Both the position numbers and the translations under genes were made by a program. This document shows, piece after piece, positions 1 through 7,975 of a DNA stretch of 64,000 bases. Origin of the DNA: SHZI01 sp963802215 (GTDB lineage Bacteria > Pseudomonadota > Gammaproteobacteria > Steroidobacterales > GCA-2729495); NCBI GenBank assembly GCA_963802215.1, contig CAWDHQ010000001.1:1798001-1862000 (forward strand), given 5' to 3'. The number at the start of each line of letters is the position of its first letter. The stretch's first letter is position 1. Under the pieces are notes generated by a model that ran no database searches, had not been told where the DNA came from, and saw nothing but the letters and a program-made list of their open reading frames with translations.

Positions 1-432
1 AACGACACGCTGCTCAAGGTGGCCATGTGCATCGTGGACCGCCAGGCTGCCTTCCTCGACCACGGCGAGGAAGCCATGCGCCCCATGGTGCTGCGCGACG
101 TCGCCGACATCGTCGAGATGCACGAATCCACCATCTCCCGGGTCACCGCCAACAAGTACATGCACACTCCCCGGGGCGTGTTCGAGTTCCGGCACTTCTT
201 CTCAAGCCAGGTCACCGGCGACGACGGCAGCGAGCAGTCGTCCACGGCCATCCGGGCCCGGATCCGGAAGCTCATTAGCCAGGAGGACCCGGCCAAGCCG
301 CTGTCCGACAGCCAACTGGCTGATTTGCTGTCCAAACAAGGTATCCAGGTGGCGCGGCGAACAGTGGCAAAATACCGTGAAGCGATGCATATAGACCCTT
401 CCAGCGAGCGCAAGCGGCGCCCGCCCCGGTGA
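1..432 (+). CDS. rpoN: RNA polymerase sigma-54 factor, C-terminal part
   Basis: This is the last 143 codons of sigma-54; the reading frame is open from base 1, so the 5' part lies outside the window. Sigma-54 directs RNA polymerase to -24/-12 promoters that need an AAA+ activator. The DNA-binding half is visible: a helix-turn-helix (DIVEMHESTISRVTANKYM) and, near the end, the family's RpoN box, ARRTVAKYRE, which reads the -24 element. The protein ends shortly after the box, as usual. hpf follows 31 bp downstream on the same strand, the common rpoN-hpf order of gammaproteobacteria. Confidence 0.96.
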   Translation, partial: NDTLLKVAMCIVDRQAAFLDHGEEAMRPMVLRDVADIVEMHESTISRVTANKYMHTPRGVFEFRHFFSSQVTGDDGSEQSSTAIRARIRKLISQEDPAKPLSDSQLADLLSKQGIQVARRTVAKYREAMHIDPSSERKRRPPR

Positions 433-463
433 GGCCGGCTAACAACAGCAAGAGGAAGCCCCG

Positions 464-787
464 ATGCAACTCAACCTGACTGGCCACCACGTGGAAATCA
501 CGGAGCCCATGCGTGACTACGTCCAATCCAAGCTGGGCCGCATCGAGCGGCATTTCGACCACGTGACCGTCGTGCACTGCATTCTTACGGTGGACAAGCT
601 GCGCCACCGGGCGGAAGCCACCGTGAACCTTGCCGGCGGCCAGGTCTTTGCGGAGTCGATCGAGGAGAACATGTACGCCGCGATCGACGGCATGGTGGAC
701 AAACTCGACCGGCAGGTCCGCAAGCACAAGGAAAAGCTGACGGACCATCACGCCCGCGAGAACGGCAAGCGCGACCTCTCGTCCTGA
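464..787 (+). CDS. hpf: Ribosome hibernation promoting factor, short form
   Basis: This 107-residue protein of the HPF/YfiA family binds the 30S decoding region in stationary phase and helps form inactive 100S ribosomes. It starts MQLNLTGHHVEITEPMRDYV and has the alternating basic and acidic pattern typical of the beta-alpha-beta fold. The length matches short HPF; the long C-terminal dimerisation extension is absent. The start ATG follows a purine-rich AGAGGAAG ribosome site. It lies between rpoN and rapZ. No ptsN occurs between hpf and rapZ, unlike E. coli and many relatives. Confidence 0.93.
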   Translation: MQLNLTGHHVEITEPMRDYVQSKLGRIERHFDHVTVVHCILTVDKLRHRAEATVNLAGGQVFAESIEENMYAAIDGMVDKLDRQVRKHKEKLTDHHARENGKRDLSS

Positions 788-812
788 GTCCGGCGTAACC
801 GGCAGGCATCCC

Positions 813-1718
813 GTGCGACTGATCATCGTCAGTGGCCTTTCCGGGTCGGGCAAGACCGTGGCCCTGCACCATTTCGAGGACCTGGGCTTCTACTGCATCG
901 ACAACATGCCGGCTGCTCTGCTCGCCACACTCATTGGCGAGATCACGGCCACGCAGGACCCCCTCTACGCCAATCTGGCCATCGGCATCGACGCGCGGAA
1001 CCGCGCGGCCGACCTGGCGCGACTGCCGGATATGGTTCGGGACCTCCGGAACCGCGGCATGCGTTGCGAGGTGATATTCCTCCACGCAGACGACAACATC
1101 CTGCTGAAGCGCTTCGGCGAGACCCGCCGCAAGCATCCGCTGAGCGCAGCGGGATTCAGCCTGCGCGAGGCGATCGACCGGGAGCGACAGTTGCTCGGGC
1201 CCATCATCGCATCCGCCGAGCTGGTCCTCGACACCACCCGGACCAGCATCTACGAGCTGCGGGACATCATCCGGCGGCGTGTGGGCGCCCAGGAGCAGCC
1301 AGGCCTGTCGATCCTGATCGAGTCCTTCGGCTACAAGCACGGCATTCCGGCCGACGCGGACTTCGTCTTCGACCTCCGCTGCCTGCCGAATCCCTACTGG
1401 GACATGGCGCTGCGCAGCCTGACCGGCAAGGATGCGAGAGTCATCGAGTTCCTCGAGTCATCGGTCAGCGTCCAGCGGATGTACGGCGACATCCTGAGCT
1501 TCCTCGACCGCTGGATCCCCGAGTACATCGACTTCCACCGCAACTACCTGACCGTGGCCATCGGCTGCACGGGCGGGCAACACCGGTCTGTCTACATGAC
1601 GGAGAAGCTGGCGTCGGAGCTGGCAAAGCGCTACTCGCCCGTGATGACCCGGCACAATGAACTGCCGGAGAAGGAAGGCCGCATCCAGGTTCCCCAGTTC
1701 GGTGGCGCCATGGAGTAG
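813..1718 (+). CDS. rapZ: RNase adapter / nucleotide-binding protein RapZ
   Basis: This 301-residue member of the RapZ (YvcJ/YhbJ) family starts at GTG. In E. coli RapZ binds small RNA GlmZ and delivers it to RNase E to set amino-sugar synthesis. A Walker A loop (GLSGSGKT) lies at residues 8-15, and the C-terminal domain carries the conserved IGCTGGQHRSVYMTEKL segment. It starts 25 bp after hpf and is probably in the same operon. Its TAG stop lies inside the GTAG end of a large palindrome that also supplies the stop codon of the convergent patatin gene. Confidence 0.93.
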   Translation: MRLIIVSGLSGSGKTVALHHFEDLGFYCIDNMPAALLATLIGEITATQDPLYANLAIGIDARNRAADLARLPDMVRDLRNRGMRCEVIFLHADDNILLKRFGETRRKHPLSAAGFSLREAIDRERQLLGPIIASAELVLDTTRTSIYELRDIIRRRVGAQEQPGLSILIESFGYKHGIPADADFVFDLRCLPNPYWDMALRSLTGKDARVIEFLESSVSVQRMYGDILSFLDRWIPEYIDFHRNYLTVAIGCTGGQHRSVYMTEKLASELAKRYSPVMTRHNELPEKEGRIQVPQFGGAME

Positions 1719-1810
1719 GAGAAGGTGAGAAGGTGCCGGTGCTTCGGTTTCGGAAACCCGGCGACCAGCGCCGGGTTTCCGAAACCGAAGCACCGGCACC
1801 TTCTCCCTAC
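1715..1810. repeat. GTAG-ended 37-bp-stem palindrome between convergent genes
   Basis: Positions 1727-1763 and 1769-1805 are perfect reverse complements of 37 bp separated by a 5-nt loop. Outside the stem the element begins GTAG (1715-1718) and ends CTAC (1807-1810). The left side has an extra 8-bp copy of GAGAAGGT. The two TAG ends are the stop codons of rapZ and of the patatin gene. The stem sequence differs from the GTAGGAGCG repeats elsewhere in the window but the architecture is the same. It probably acts as a bidirectional terminator or 3' stabiliser; this role is inferred. Confidence 0.85.
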
Positions 1811-3078
1811 GACGCGTCGGCCATCTTCAGCACGCGGACGCGCTGCGAGTACTCCTCACTCAGGTCCCGCCACCCCGTGATGCCCGCCGGCGCCTGTATC
1901 GGTTGCCCGTCCATGAAGGCCAGCAGATCGTCCCGACGGGTTACCGCGTCCTCGTAGCCCAGCGCGATGAGCTCGCGGGTGTAGCCGGATTCGAAAAGCA
2001 GGTAGCTCAGCAACTGGCTGCCGCCGTAGTTCAGTGCACCAAGACCGCGCATGAGGACGCGGATGGACACCGGCATGTCCCGGATGTGGCGGGCCGCGAT
2101 CGCCCGTACGTCACGACTCGGCAGCATGATGAACGCATCGGTGTGGTGCAGCTGGCCGAACTCGCCCTGCATAACCCTCCCCGGCACGCTCTCCAGGATC
2201 AGGTTGATACGGATGAGGTTCTCCAGGTCGGAGGACAACCCGTCCATGAACAGCGCGTCGAGAATGTAGCCGGCTATCTTGCCGAAACTGGGATAGGGCA
2301 CCGTCTGGTCCAGGCCGGGCAGCGGGTCCGGCGCCTCGTTGCGCACGCCAATGACGAGCAGCCGGTGGGCACCCAGGCGCAAGGCGGGCGACAGCGGCGT
2401 GGCCTGGCGCATGGCGCCGTCGCCGAAGAATTCCTGGCCGATCCGTACGGGGGGGAAGATCATCGGCACCGCGACGCTCGCCATCAGGTGTTCCAGCGCG
2501 ATGCGCGTCGGACGGCCCTTGCGTCGCACCCGCTCCCAGGGCTTGTGGTCCGTGGTCCCCTGGTAGAACGTGATCGAGCGCGCCGAGCCGTAGCCGGCCG
2601 CGGTGATGGCCAGCGCACCCAGATAGCCCTTGTCGATGGCATCCTGGATCGAGTCGAAGTTGATCCGGCCCCGCAGCAGCGCCCAGAGCGGGTCGTTGTC
2701 GAGCAGCGACTTCGGATTGCGGGGGCCCAGCCCCCCCAGGACCATGGCAGCCAGCCAGTGCAGGCTGCTCTTCAGCATCGTGGCCGGATCACAGCGGAAC
2801 ACCTGGCCGGAGTGGAAATTGGCCCACACCCGCTCCAGGTCCGAGACGGCGACCCGGAACGACCGCGCCCGGGAGGCGAGCACCGCGGCGCTGATGGCGC
2901 CGGCGGAGGTTCCGCTCAGGACGGCAAAGGGATTGGACGTGCGCCGCGGCAGCATTTCGGCCAGGGCCTTGAGCACGCCAACCTGGTAGGCGCCCCGGGC
3001 ACCACCTCCCGGCAGGACCAGGCCGATGTGCTTGTCGAGGCTGCCGAGCCCGCTGCTCGCCCTGCGCTCCGGGCTCAT
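1807..3078 (-). CDS. Patatin-like phospholipase family protein
   Basis: This 423-residue putative Ser-Asp dyad lipid acyl hydrolase carries the patatin signatures in order: oxyanion-hole loop PGGGARGAYQVG near residue 25, nucleophile elbow GTSAG near residue 59, and the DG motif (FGDGAMRQ) about 160 residues later. The long region after the patatin core, with an extra C-terminal domain, is the layout seen in proteobacterial patatin proteins of unknown substrate. No signal peptide is visible, so a cytoplasmic or membrane-associated role is likely. It is transcribed toward rapZ, and its TAG stop is supplied by the palindrome. Confidence 0.85.
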   Translation of the reverse strand: MSPERRASSGLGSLDKHIGLVLPGGGARGAYQVGVLKALAEMLPRRTSNPFAVLSGTSAGAISAAVLASRARSFRVAVSDLERVWANFHSGQVFRCDPATMLKSSLHWLAAMVLGGLGPRNPKSLLDNDPLWALLRGRINFDSIQDAIDKGYLGALAITAAGYGSARSITFYQGTTDHKPWERVRRKGRPTRIALEHLMASVAVPMIFPPVRIGQEFFGDGAMRQATPLSPALRLGAHRLLVIGVRNEAPDPLPGLDQTVPYPSFGKIAGYILDALFMDGLSSDLENLIRINLILESVPGRVMQGEFGQLHHTDAFIMLPSRDVRAIAARHIRDMPVSIRVLMRGLGALNYGGSQLLSYLLFESGYTRELIALGYEDAVTRRDDLLAFMDGQPIQAPAGITGWRDLSEEYSQRVRVLKMADAS

Positions 3079-3203
3079 GCGCCCTGCTCTCCCGGAGTTG
3101 TCTCGGCTGCCATGCAGCGGATCTTAATCACAGCGGAATGATGGCCACAAGCAACGGGACCCCGATGATATGCTCCAGCGCATAACAATCCCGGGTGACC
3201 AAC

Positions 3204-3770
3204 ATGATGCGTGAAGTAGCTCTCATTGCGGGCCTGGCGCTGGTCATCGGGCTTGGGTACAGCTGGCTGAACGCCGCCCGTGCCGCCCAGCCCACCGTGG
3301 GCCAGGACGCGCCAGCGTTCCGCCTGCAGGACCAGAACGGAAACTGGGTCGCCCTGGAGGATTTCAGGGGCAAGTGGATCGCGGTGTATTTCTACCCGAA
3401 GGCGGACACCCCGGGGTGCACAAAGGAAGCCTGCGAATTCCGCGACAACATCTTCGCCTTCGAAGAGATCGGCGCTACGGTCATCGGCATCAGCATCGAT
3501 GCCATCAAGGACCAGAAGAAGTTCGCGGAGAAGTACAGCCTGCCCTTCCCGCTGCTGGCCGACATCGACGGCACGACCGCCGAGGCCTACGGCGTGCTGA
3601 ACAACCTGGGCATCATGAAGATCGCCAGGCGCCAGTCGTTCCTGATCGGCCCCGACGGCAGGATCGCCCGCCACTACGAGAAGGTGGATCCGGCAACCCA
3701 CTCGAAGGAAGTGCTGGCGGACCTCAAGGCCCTGGGCGCGAAGGCTCCGGGCGAAAAGACGGCGGGCTGA
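3204..3770 (+). CDS. Peroxiredoxin, BCP/PrxQ type, membrane-anchored or periplasmic
   Basis: This is an alkyl-hydroperoxide reductase of the thioredoxin fold. The peroxidatic cysteine motif is PGCTKEACEFRD: the first Cys is the nucleophile and the second, five residues on, is the PrxQ-type resolving Cys. Unlike cytosolic Bcp (about 155 residues) it has an N-terminal hydrophobic segment (VALIAGLALVIGLGYSWL) followed by Ala-rich sequence, so it is probably exported or anchored facing the periplasm. The ATG at 3204 sits behind GGGTGA; a GTG at 3195 would add three residues. The C-terminus is charged and not conserved. Confidence 0.88.
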   Translation: MMREVALIAGLALVIGLGYSWLNAARAAQPTVGQDAPAFRLQDQNGNWVALEDFRGKWIAVYFYPKADTPGCTKEACEFRDNIFAFEEIGATVIGISIDAIKDQKKFAEKYSLPFPLLADIDGTTAEAYGVLNNLGIMKIARRQSFLIGPDGRIARHYEKVDPATHSKEVLADLKALGAKAPGEKTAG

Positions 3771-4178
3771 GCGCCGCGCTGGCAAAGAATGCAGCGCAGC
3801 GAAGCAGGCGAAACCCGCGCTGCGGGCTGGAAAGCTCCGCCGGCAAGGGGGGCGCAATACCGCCAATCCCTTAATATATTGGCGTCTGATCCGGGTGCCC
3901 GGCCGGGTCAGGACCGGCCCCGGTGCCGGTCCGCAGAATGTGTCCCGTTATGTCAACCGAAGGCTTGCGCCGGGGTCCCGCGGGCGTACACTCATCCACA
4001 CGACGTATACCAATAAGGGAATAACGATATTCCTGTAGAAACGTGGGGGAAATTGTCAGCGGTCATCACCGCACGGATCCGGGGGGGTCTGGGCGAATTT
4101 ACCAGGATGCCGTAGGACCGAATTCCCAGACGATCAATCGATAAATCGGCAACAGTCGTCCTGGAGGATTGCTTCGAA
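3771..4178. promoter_or_regulatory. 408-bp non-coding leader upstream of the cohesin/dockerin locus
   Basis: I see no credible gene here. The stretch is less GC-rich than its surroundings in places and holds two small inverted repeats: CGCCAAT...ATTGGCG around an AT-rich centre (about 3860-3883), and GGAATA-ACGA-TATTCC at 4018-4033, the second about 145 bp before the dockerin gene. Either could be an operator or part of a promoter. No clear -24/-12 sigma-54 site was found, although such sites precede some PEP-CTERM genes. A ribosome site (CTGGAGG) lies just before 4179. Confidence 0.45.
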
Positions 4179-5327
4179 ATGAAAACTAGATTGACAAGAG
4201 TCGTTACAGCCCTGATTGCAACGTCATCGCTGCTGGCTGCGTGGGGCAGTGCCAGCGCGGCGCCGTATGTTCTCGTTGCCTTCCATCAGCGCAGCCAGAG
4301 CGGCGCGCTGAGTTCCCTCTTCTTCAAGTCCGGCGCAGCTCAAGGTTGCCCGGGGCCCACCTACAGGCAGCCCTGCTACAACCCTACCAACGCCTTCGTC
4401 ACCGCCAACACGATTGATACCCAGGTCCAGGCCGCGGGCCTGGCCACGTGGGACTGGAATGGCACGACCCTGACGGGGACGGGACTCCTGTGGGCAACGT
4501 CGTTCCTGAGCAGCCTCTCCAGCGGAACGGCGGTGATCAGCGACAAGGTCACCAACCTCACGATCACGCCCGGCACCTCGACGACCACCGCCACGACCTA
4601 CGAGTGCGTGGAAGGCTCCTTCCTGGCCGGCGTCGGGGCAAACGGCTGCCTCAATATCAACCTGGGTGACGACTTCGCGCTGCAGAGTTCCGCCGTCTAC
4701 AACGTCGGCGCCAGCGCAAGCTGCGTGGTCCGGACGATTGGTGGCGACGATATCAGCACGGGCAATACCCGCGGCCCCATCGATGCAGCGGCAGGCGGTG
4801 GCTGCGACGCCACCGACGGTGGTCTTGACCAGTACAGCATCGTGGCGAATCCCCGCTTCCTGATCCTGGCCAACCAGCCCAACATCGTCGGCTCGGACGG
4901 CTGCTACATGTTCGGCCGGGCGTCCCAGCTGTCGGCATCGCCCTGCGCCGTGGACGTGGCCGTTGCCGGTGCCAGCTACCTCATCTTCGCCCCGCAGGTG
5001 GACACGGACGGTGACGGCGTCGTGGACGCGCTGGACAATTGCCGGACGCTGTCGAACGCCAACCAGGTCGATTCGAACAATGACGGCTTTGGTAACCGCT
5101 GCGACGCGGACCTCAGCAACAACAACTCCGTCAACGCCCAGGACACCGGGCTCTACCGGCAGCAGCTCGGGCAGCCCAGCGTGGCCCCGACCTACAATGC
5201 CGCCGACCTGAACACGAACGGCTCCGTGAACGCCCAGGACACCGGAATCTTCCGGCAGCTGCTCGGTTCGCCGCCGGGACCGTCCGGGATCTGCAACAAC
5301 ACCTTCCCGTGCCCGGTTAACCCTTGA
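4179..5327 (+). CDS. Secreted protein with calcium-binding repeats and a type I dockerin-like module
   Basis: This 382-residue protein begins with a clear signal peptide (basic MKTRLTR, hydrophobic core, cleavage near SASA-AP). Residues about 27-270 form a cysteine-containing domain I do not recognise. At about residue 275 a thrombospondin-type-3-like segment (DTDGDGVVDALDNC) precedes two dockerin repeats, SNNNSVNAQDTGLYRQQLG and NTNGSVNAQDTGIFRQLLG, with the D-x-N-x-N/G-x-V-N-x-x-D calcium-loop spacing. Dockerins bind cohesins, and the next two genes encode cohesin-like proteins, so this is probably their secreted ligand. It has no PEP-CTERM tail. The role of the N-terminal domain is unknown. 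Confidence 0.8.
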   Translation: MKTRLTRVVTALIATSSLLAAWGSASAAPYVLVAFHQRSQSGALSSLFFKSGAAQGCPGPTYRQPCYNPTNAFVTANTIDTQVQAAGLATWDWNGTTLTGTGLLWATSFLSSLSSGTAVISDKVTNLTITPGTSTTTATTYECVEGSFLAGVGANGCLNINLGDDFALQSSAVYNVGASASCVVRTIGGDDISTGNTRGPIDAAAGGGCDATDGGLDQYSIVANPRFLILANQPNIVGSDGCYMFGRASQLSASPCAVDVAVAGASYLIFAPQVDTDGDGVVDALDNCRTLSNANQVDSNNDGFGNRCDADLSNNNSVNAQDTGLYRQQLGQPSVAPTYNAADLNTNGSVNAQDTGIFRQLLGSPPGPSGICNNTFPCPVNP

Positions 5328-5396
5328 TCACTCGACTCGAACACTAGAAACACAAACCTCAATTAACTAACCAGAAACGAAGTGGGGATATTCACC

Positions 5397-6002
5397 ATGA
5401 AGACGTCTACGATTACCAAGACTCTCGGCCTGCTGGCGCTGTTGGGCTCGTCCGCGAGCATGGCAGCGTCGGTGTGGGTCACGGCGAGCCCGGGTCCTTC
5501 TGCCATCCCGGGTTTGTACAACGTGGGTAACACCTTCACGTTGACCATCACGGCCGACATTCCGAACACCTTCGCGGGCACGATGGACCTGTCCTTCGAT
5601 CCCACCAAGGTGGCCTTCCTCCAGGCGAACGTGGGTGTTCTGACCGGGGTTGGTGGCACTTCCGTGGGTACCGCTCCCTGGCTCTTGATCAAGAACAGCG
5701 CGGCGGGTGTGACCCCCACAGTGCTCAACGTCGAGCAGCCGAGCACCACGGGTCCCAATCCCGGCGTCTACCAGATCGCGACGTTGGTCTTCACCGCCCT
5801 GGCCGAAGGCTCTGCCAACATCGTGCTGAGCGATGACGGTGGTGTCACCTCGGGCTGGTTCGACGACACCAACTTCGAGTACATCCCCCTGAGCGGCGGC
5901 TACAACAACGCCAGCGTGAACATCATTCCCGTCCCGGCGGCGGCGTGGCTGTTCATGAGTGCCCTGGGTGGCCTGGCGGCGCTGAAGCGCCGCGTCAAGT
6001 AA
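5397..6002 (+). CDS. Cohesin-like protein with PEP-CTERM sorting tail, copy 1
   Basis: This 201-residue exported protein has a signal peptide (MKTSTITKTLGLLALLGSSASMA), one cohesin-like beta-sandwich domain (TFTLTITADIPNTFAGTMDL, then FDPTKVAFLQ and VYQIATLVFTALAEGSANI), and a C-terminal sorting tail: VPAAAWLF, a hydrophobic helix and RRVK. This is the PEP-CTERM layout that exosortase cleaves on the cell surface. I chose the ATG at 5397 because it matches the paralogue's start and has a GTGGGGA site; a GTG at 5382 is also in frame. It lies 69 bp after the dockerin gene. No exosortase gene is in the window. Confidence 0.82.
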   Translation: MKTSTITKTLGLLALLGSSASMAASVWVTASPGPSAIPGLYNVGNTFTLTITADIPNTFAGTMDLSFDPTKVAFLQANVGVLTGVGGTSVGTAPWLLIKNSAAGVTPTVLNVEQPSTTGPNPGVYQIATLVFTALAEGSANIVLSDDGGVTSGWFDDTNFEYIPLSGGYNNASVNIIPVPAAAWLFMSALGGLAALKRRVK

Positions 6003-6026
6003 GTTAAGTTCAAGCAGGAAAACACT

Positions 6027-6617
6027 ATGAAAACTTCAACAATTGGCAAGACCATCGGCCTGCTGGCACTGCTGGGCTCCTCCGCGAGCATGGCGGCGTC
6101 GGTGTGGGTCACCGCGAGCACGCTCACGCCGAACGTCGGCGAGAACTTCACCATGACCATCACGGCCGACATTCCGAACACCTTCGCGGGCACGATGGAC
6201 CTGGCCTTCGATGCCACCAAGGTGGCCTTTGTCCAGACGGGCACGGGTGTCCTGGCTGGCGTGGGTACCACTCCCTGGCTCTTCATCAAGAACAGCCCGG
6301 CGACTGAGACCCCCACGCCGATCAACGTGGAGCAGCCGAGCACCACGGGTCCCAATCCCGGCGTCTACCAGATCGCGGTGATGACCTTCACCGCCCTGGC
6401 CGGCGGCGCTGCCAACATCACGCTGAGCGATGATCTTGGTGTCACCTCGGGTTGGTTCGACGACACACTCTTCGAGTACATCCCCCTGAGCGGCGGCTAC
6501 AACAACGCCAACGTGATCGTCCAGGGCGCGGTTGTGCCGGCTCCGGCCACGCTGGGTCTGCTTGCCACGGGCCTCGCCGGGCTGGCGTTCCGCGCCCGCC
6601 GCAAGCGGGCGGCCTGA
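6027..6617 (+). CDS. Cohesin-like protein with PEP-CTERM sorting tail, copy 2
   Basis: This 196-residue paralogue of the preceding gene is nearly identical in the signal peptide (GLLALLGSSASMAASVWVTAS) and in long blocks of the domain (ITADIPNTFAGTMDL; TSGWFDDTLFEYIPLSGGYN). It lacks a short glycine/proline insertion near the N-terminus and carries a different tail: VVPAPATLGLLATGLAGLAF followed by RARRKRAA. The tails may therefore be sorted differently, or the tail may have been exchanged after duplication. It begins 25 bp after copy 1 with an AGCAGGAAAA ribosome site and ends just before a strong terminator. Confidence 0.82.
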   Translation: MKTSTIGKTIGLLALLGSSASMAASVWVTASTLTPNVGENFTMTITADIPNTFAGTMDLAFDATKVAFVQTGTGVLAGVGTTPWLFIKNSPATETPTPINVEQPSTTGPNPGVYQIAVMTFTALAGGAANITLSDDLGVTSGWFDDTLFEYIPLSGGYNNANVIVQGAVVPAPATLGLLATGLAGLAFRARRKRAA

Positions 6618-6660
6618 ACAGGCATCGCCTGCCGGCTGTACCGACTACAAAGTGCCTGCC

Positions 6661-6690
6661 AAAAGCCCCACTTCGGTGGGGCTTTTTTTT
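6661..6690 (+). terminator. Rho-independent terminator of the cohesin/dockerin operon, now interrupted at its tail
   Basis: An AAAA run, the stem GCCCCAC / GTGGGGC with a TTCG tetraloop and eight T residues (6683-6690) form a textbook intrinsic terminator. The IS begins at the next base. The T8 is the left copy of the target duplication, so termination should be unaffected. The palindrome with A's before the stem would also work for the opposite strand. Confidence 0.93.
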
Positions 6691-7975
6691 GGTTCATCGC
6701 GCATAACCGGGGAAGGCGGCCCGGATCTTGAGGAAGAAGTAGGCCTGGTCGCGGAAGCCGTAGGCCATGCGCTTGATGACTTTGATGCGGTTATTGATGC
6801 CCTCGATCAGATTGGTACCGAAGGGGTAGCGACTGTGGGCGAGGATGCCGGCCTGATGGCGCCGCAGCTGCTGGGCGAAGCGTCGGAGCGGTTCGATCCT
6901 GCTGCGCAGGGCCTTGCGATACCAGCTCCGCCAGGCCCTGGCAGCATCGGCGGTGTGCCGCTGGCGCCAGAGATCGCGTAAGGCCTCACGGAGCACATGC
7001 ACGACGAACAGCGGTCGGTTGGCGGCCAGCAGTTCTTCCAGGGCCACGTCCTGGCCGGGGGCAAGGGATTCACGGTTCCGCAGCAGCAGCCAGCGGGCGC
7101 CCTTGACCAGGCGGCGCGCCGGTTGATCGCCGCGCAGTTCGTTGGCCCGATCGACCCGGACGCGGTCGATGACCTCGCGGCCGTACTTGGCCAGCACATG
7201 GAACAAGTCAAAGATGACCGCGGCCTTCGGGCAATGCCGTTGCACTTCGAGTTCGTAGCTGGCGTTCATGTCCATGACCGCGGCTTCGATGTGGGCACAG
7301 CGCGCCCCGAGCCGCTCGAAGAACGGGCGCACATCGGCCCGGCCGCGGCCGGTACCGACCCACAGGACCCGCTTGGTCTCCAGATCGACGACCACCGTCG
7401 CATACCGGTGGCCCTTGTGCAGGGCAAACTCATCTAGGCCGATCAGGCGTACGGTCGAGAAGTCGGCAGGCTCGAGCTGGGCAATGAGAGCCGTCTTATC
7501 CAGGCGTTTGACCGTATGCCAGTGCACCCCGTAGTGCCGGGCCACGTGCTCAATGGGGAGGAAGCGGGTGAGGTCGACGATGGCCTTGGCCAGGCGCCGC
7601 GTCAGCCGCTGATGGTCATCCAGCCAGTCGATGGCCATGCGCTTTGGGCCCCCACAGTGCTCGCACCAGACGCGCAGCACCGTGACTTCCAGGATCGTCT
7701 GGGCATCGAGCAACGGCAGGTCGCGAACCTCGCGCACGATGCGCTCATGGACGTGCGTACTCAGCGCTCCACACTCGCCACACCGGAGTGGACCCGCGTC
7801 CACCGGCTCGAGCCGGATCCGGATCTGGGCCGGCGACCCGGCCTGGCGTTCCACGCGGGTTACCTTGAAGCCCGACCAGCCACCCAGGCGTTCCAAAACC
7901 TCCAGTTCCATCGCGACCCTCCCTGACTCAGGTGGGGCCACAATAGGCGCTTACCCCGCTAAACCGCGATGAACC
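6691..7975 (-). mobile_element. ISL3-family insertion sequence, apparently intact
   Basis: The element is 1285 bp long. Its ends are inverted repeats of about 24 bp: 6691-6714 and 7952-7975 share GGTTCATCGCG at the outer tips, then diverge slightly, then share CGGGG. It is flanked by identical 8-bp direct repeats, T8 at 6683-6690 and T8 at 7976-7983; eight bp is the duplication size of the ISL3 family. A single full-length transposase reads right to left and its stop codon lies inside the left inverted repeat. Both ends and the gene look uninterrupted, which suggests a recent, possibly active copy. Confidence 0.92.
6694..7911 (-). CDS. ISL3-family transposase
   Basis: This 405-residue DDE transposase shows the family layout: an N-terminal zinc-binding region with CGECG and WCEHCGGP, a helix-turn-helix region (HVARHYGVHWHTVKRLDK), then the catalytic core with DEFALHKGHRY, the VMDMNASYELEV aspartate, and the LIEGINNRIKVIKRMAYGFRD block near the C-terminus. 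I chose the ATG at 7911 because of the strong AGGGAGGG site; an upstream GTG at 7941 would add ten residues. The reading frame is intact. Confidence 0.93.
   Translation of the reverse strand: MELEVLERLGGWSGFKVTRVERQAGSPAQIRIRLEPVDAGPLRCGECGALSTHVHERIVREVRDLPLLDAQTILEVTVLRVWCEHCGGPKRMAIDWLDDHQRLTRRLAKAIVDLTRFLPIEHVARHYGVHWHTVKRLDKTALIAQLEPADFSTVRLIGLDEFALHKGHRYATVVVDLETKRVLWVGTGRGRADVRPFFERLGARCAHIEAAVMDMNASYELEVQRHCPKAAVIFDLFHVLAKYGREVIDRVRVDRANELRGDQPARRLVKGARWLLLRNRESLAPGQDVALEELLAANRPLFVVHVLREALRDLWRQRHTADAARAWRSWYRKALRSRIEPLRRFAQQLRRHQAGILAHSRYPFGTNLIEGINNRIKVIKRMAYGFRDQAYFFLKIRAAFPGYAR

Noticed and set aside
3789..4016. 75-residue open frame upstream of the dockerin gene
   Set aside because: No ribosome site, no motif, and low-complexity charged composition.
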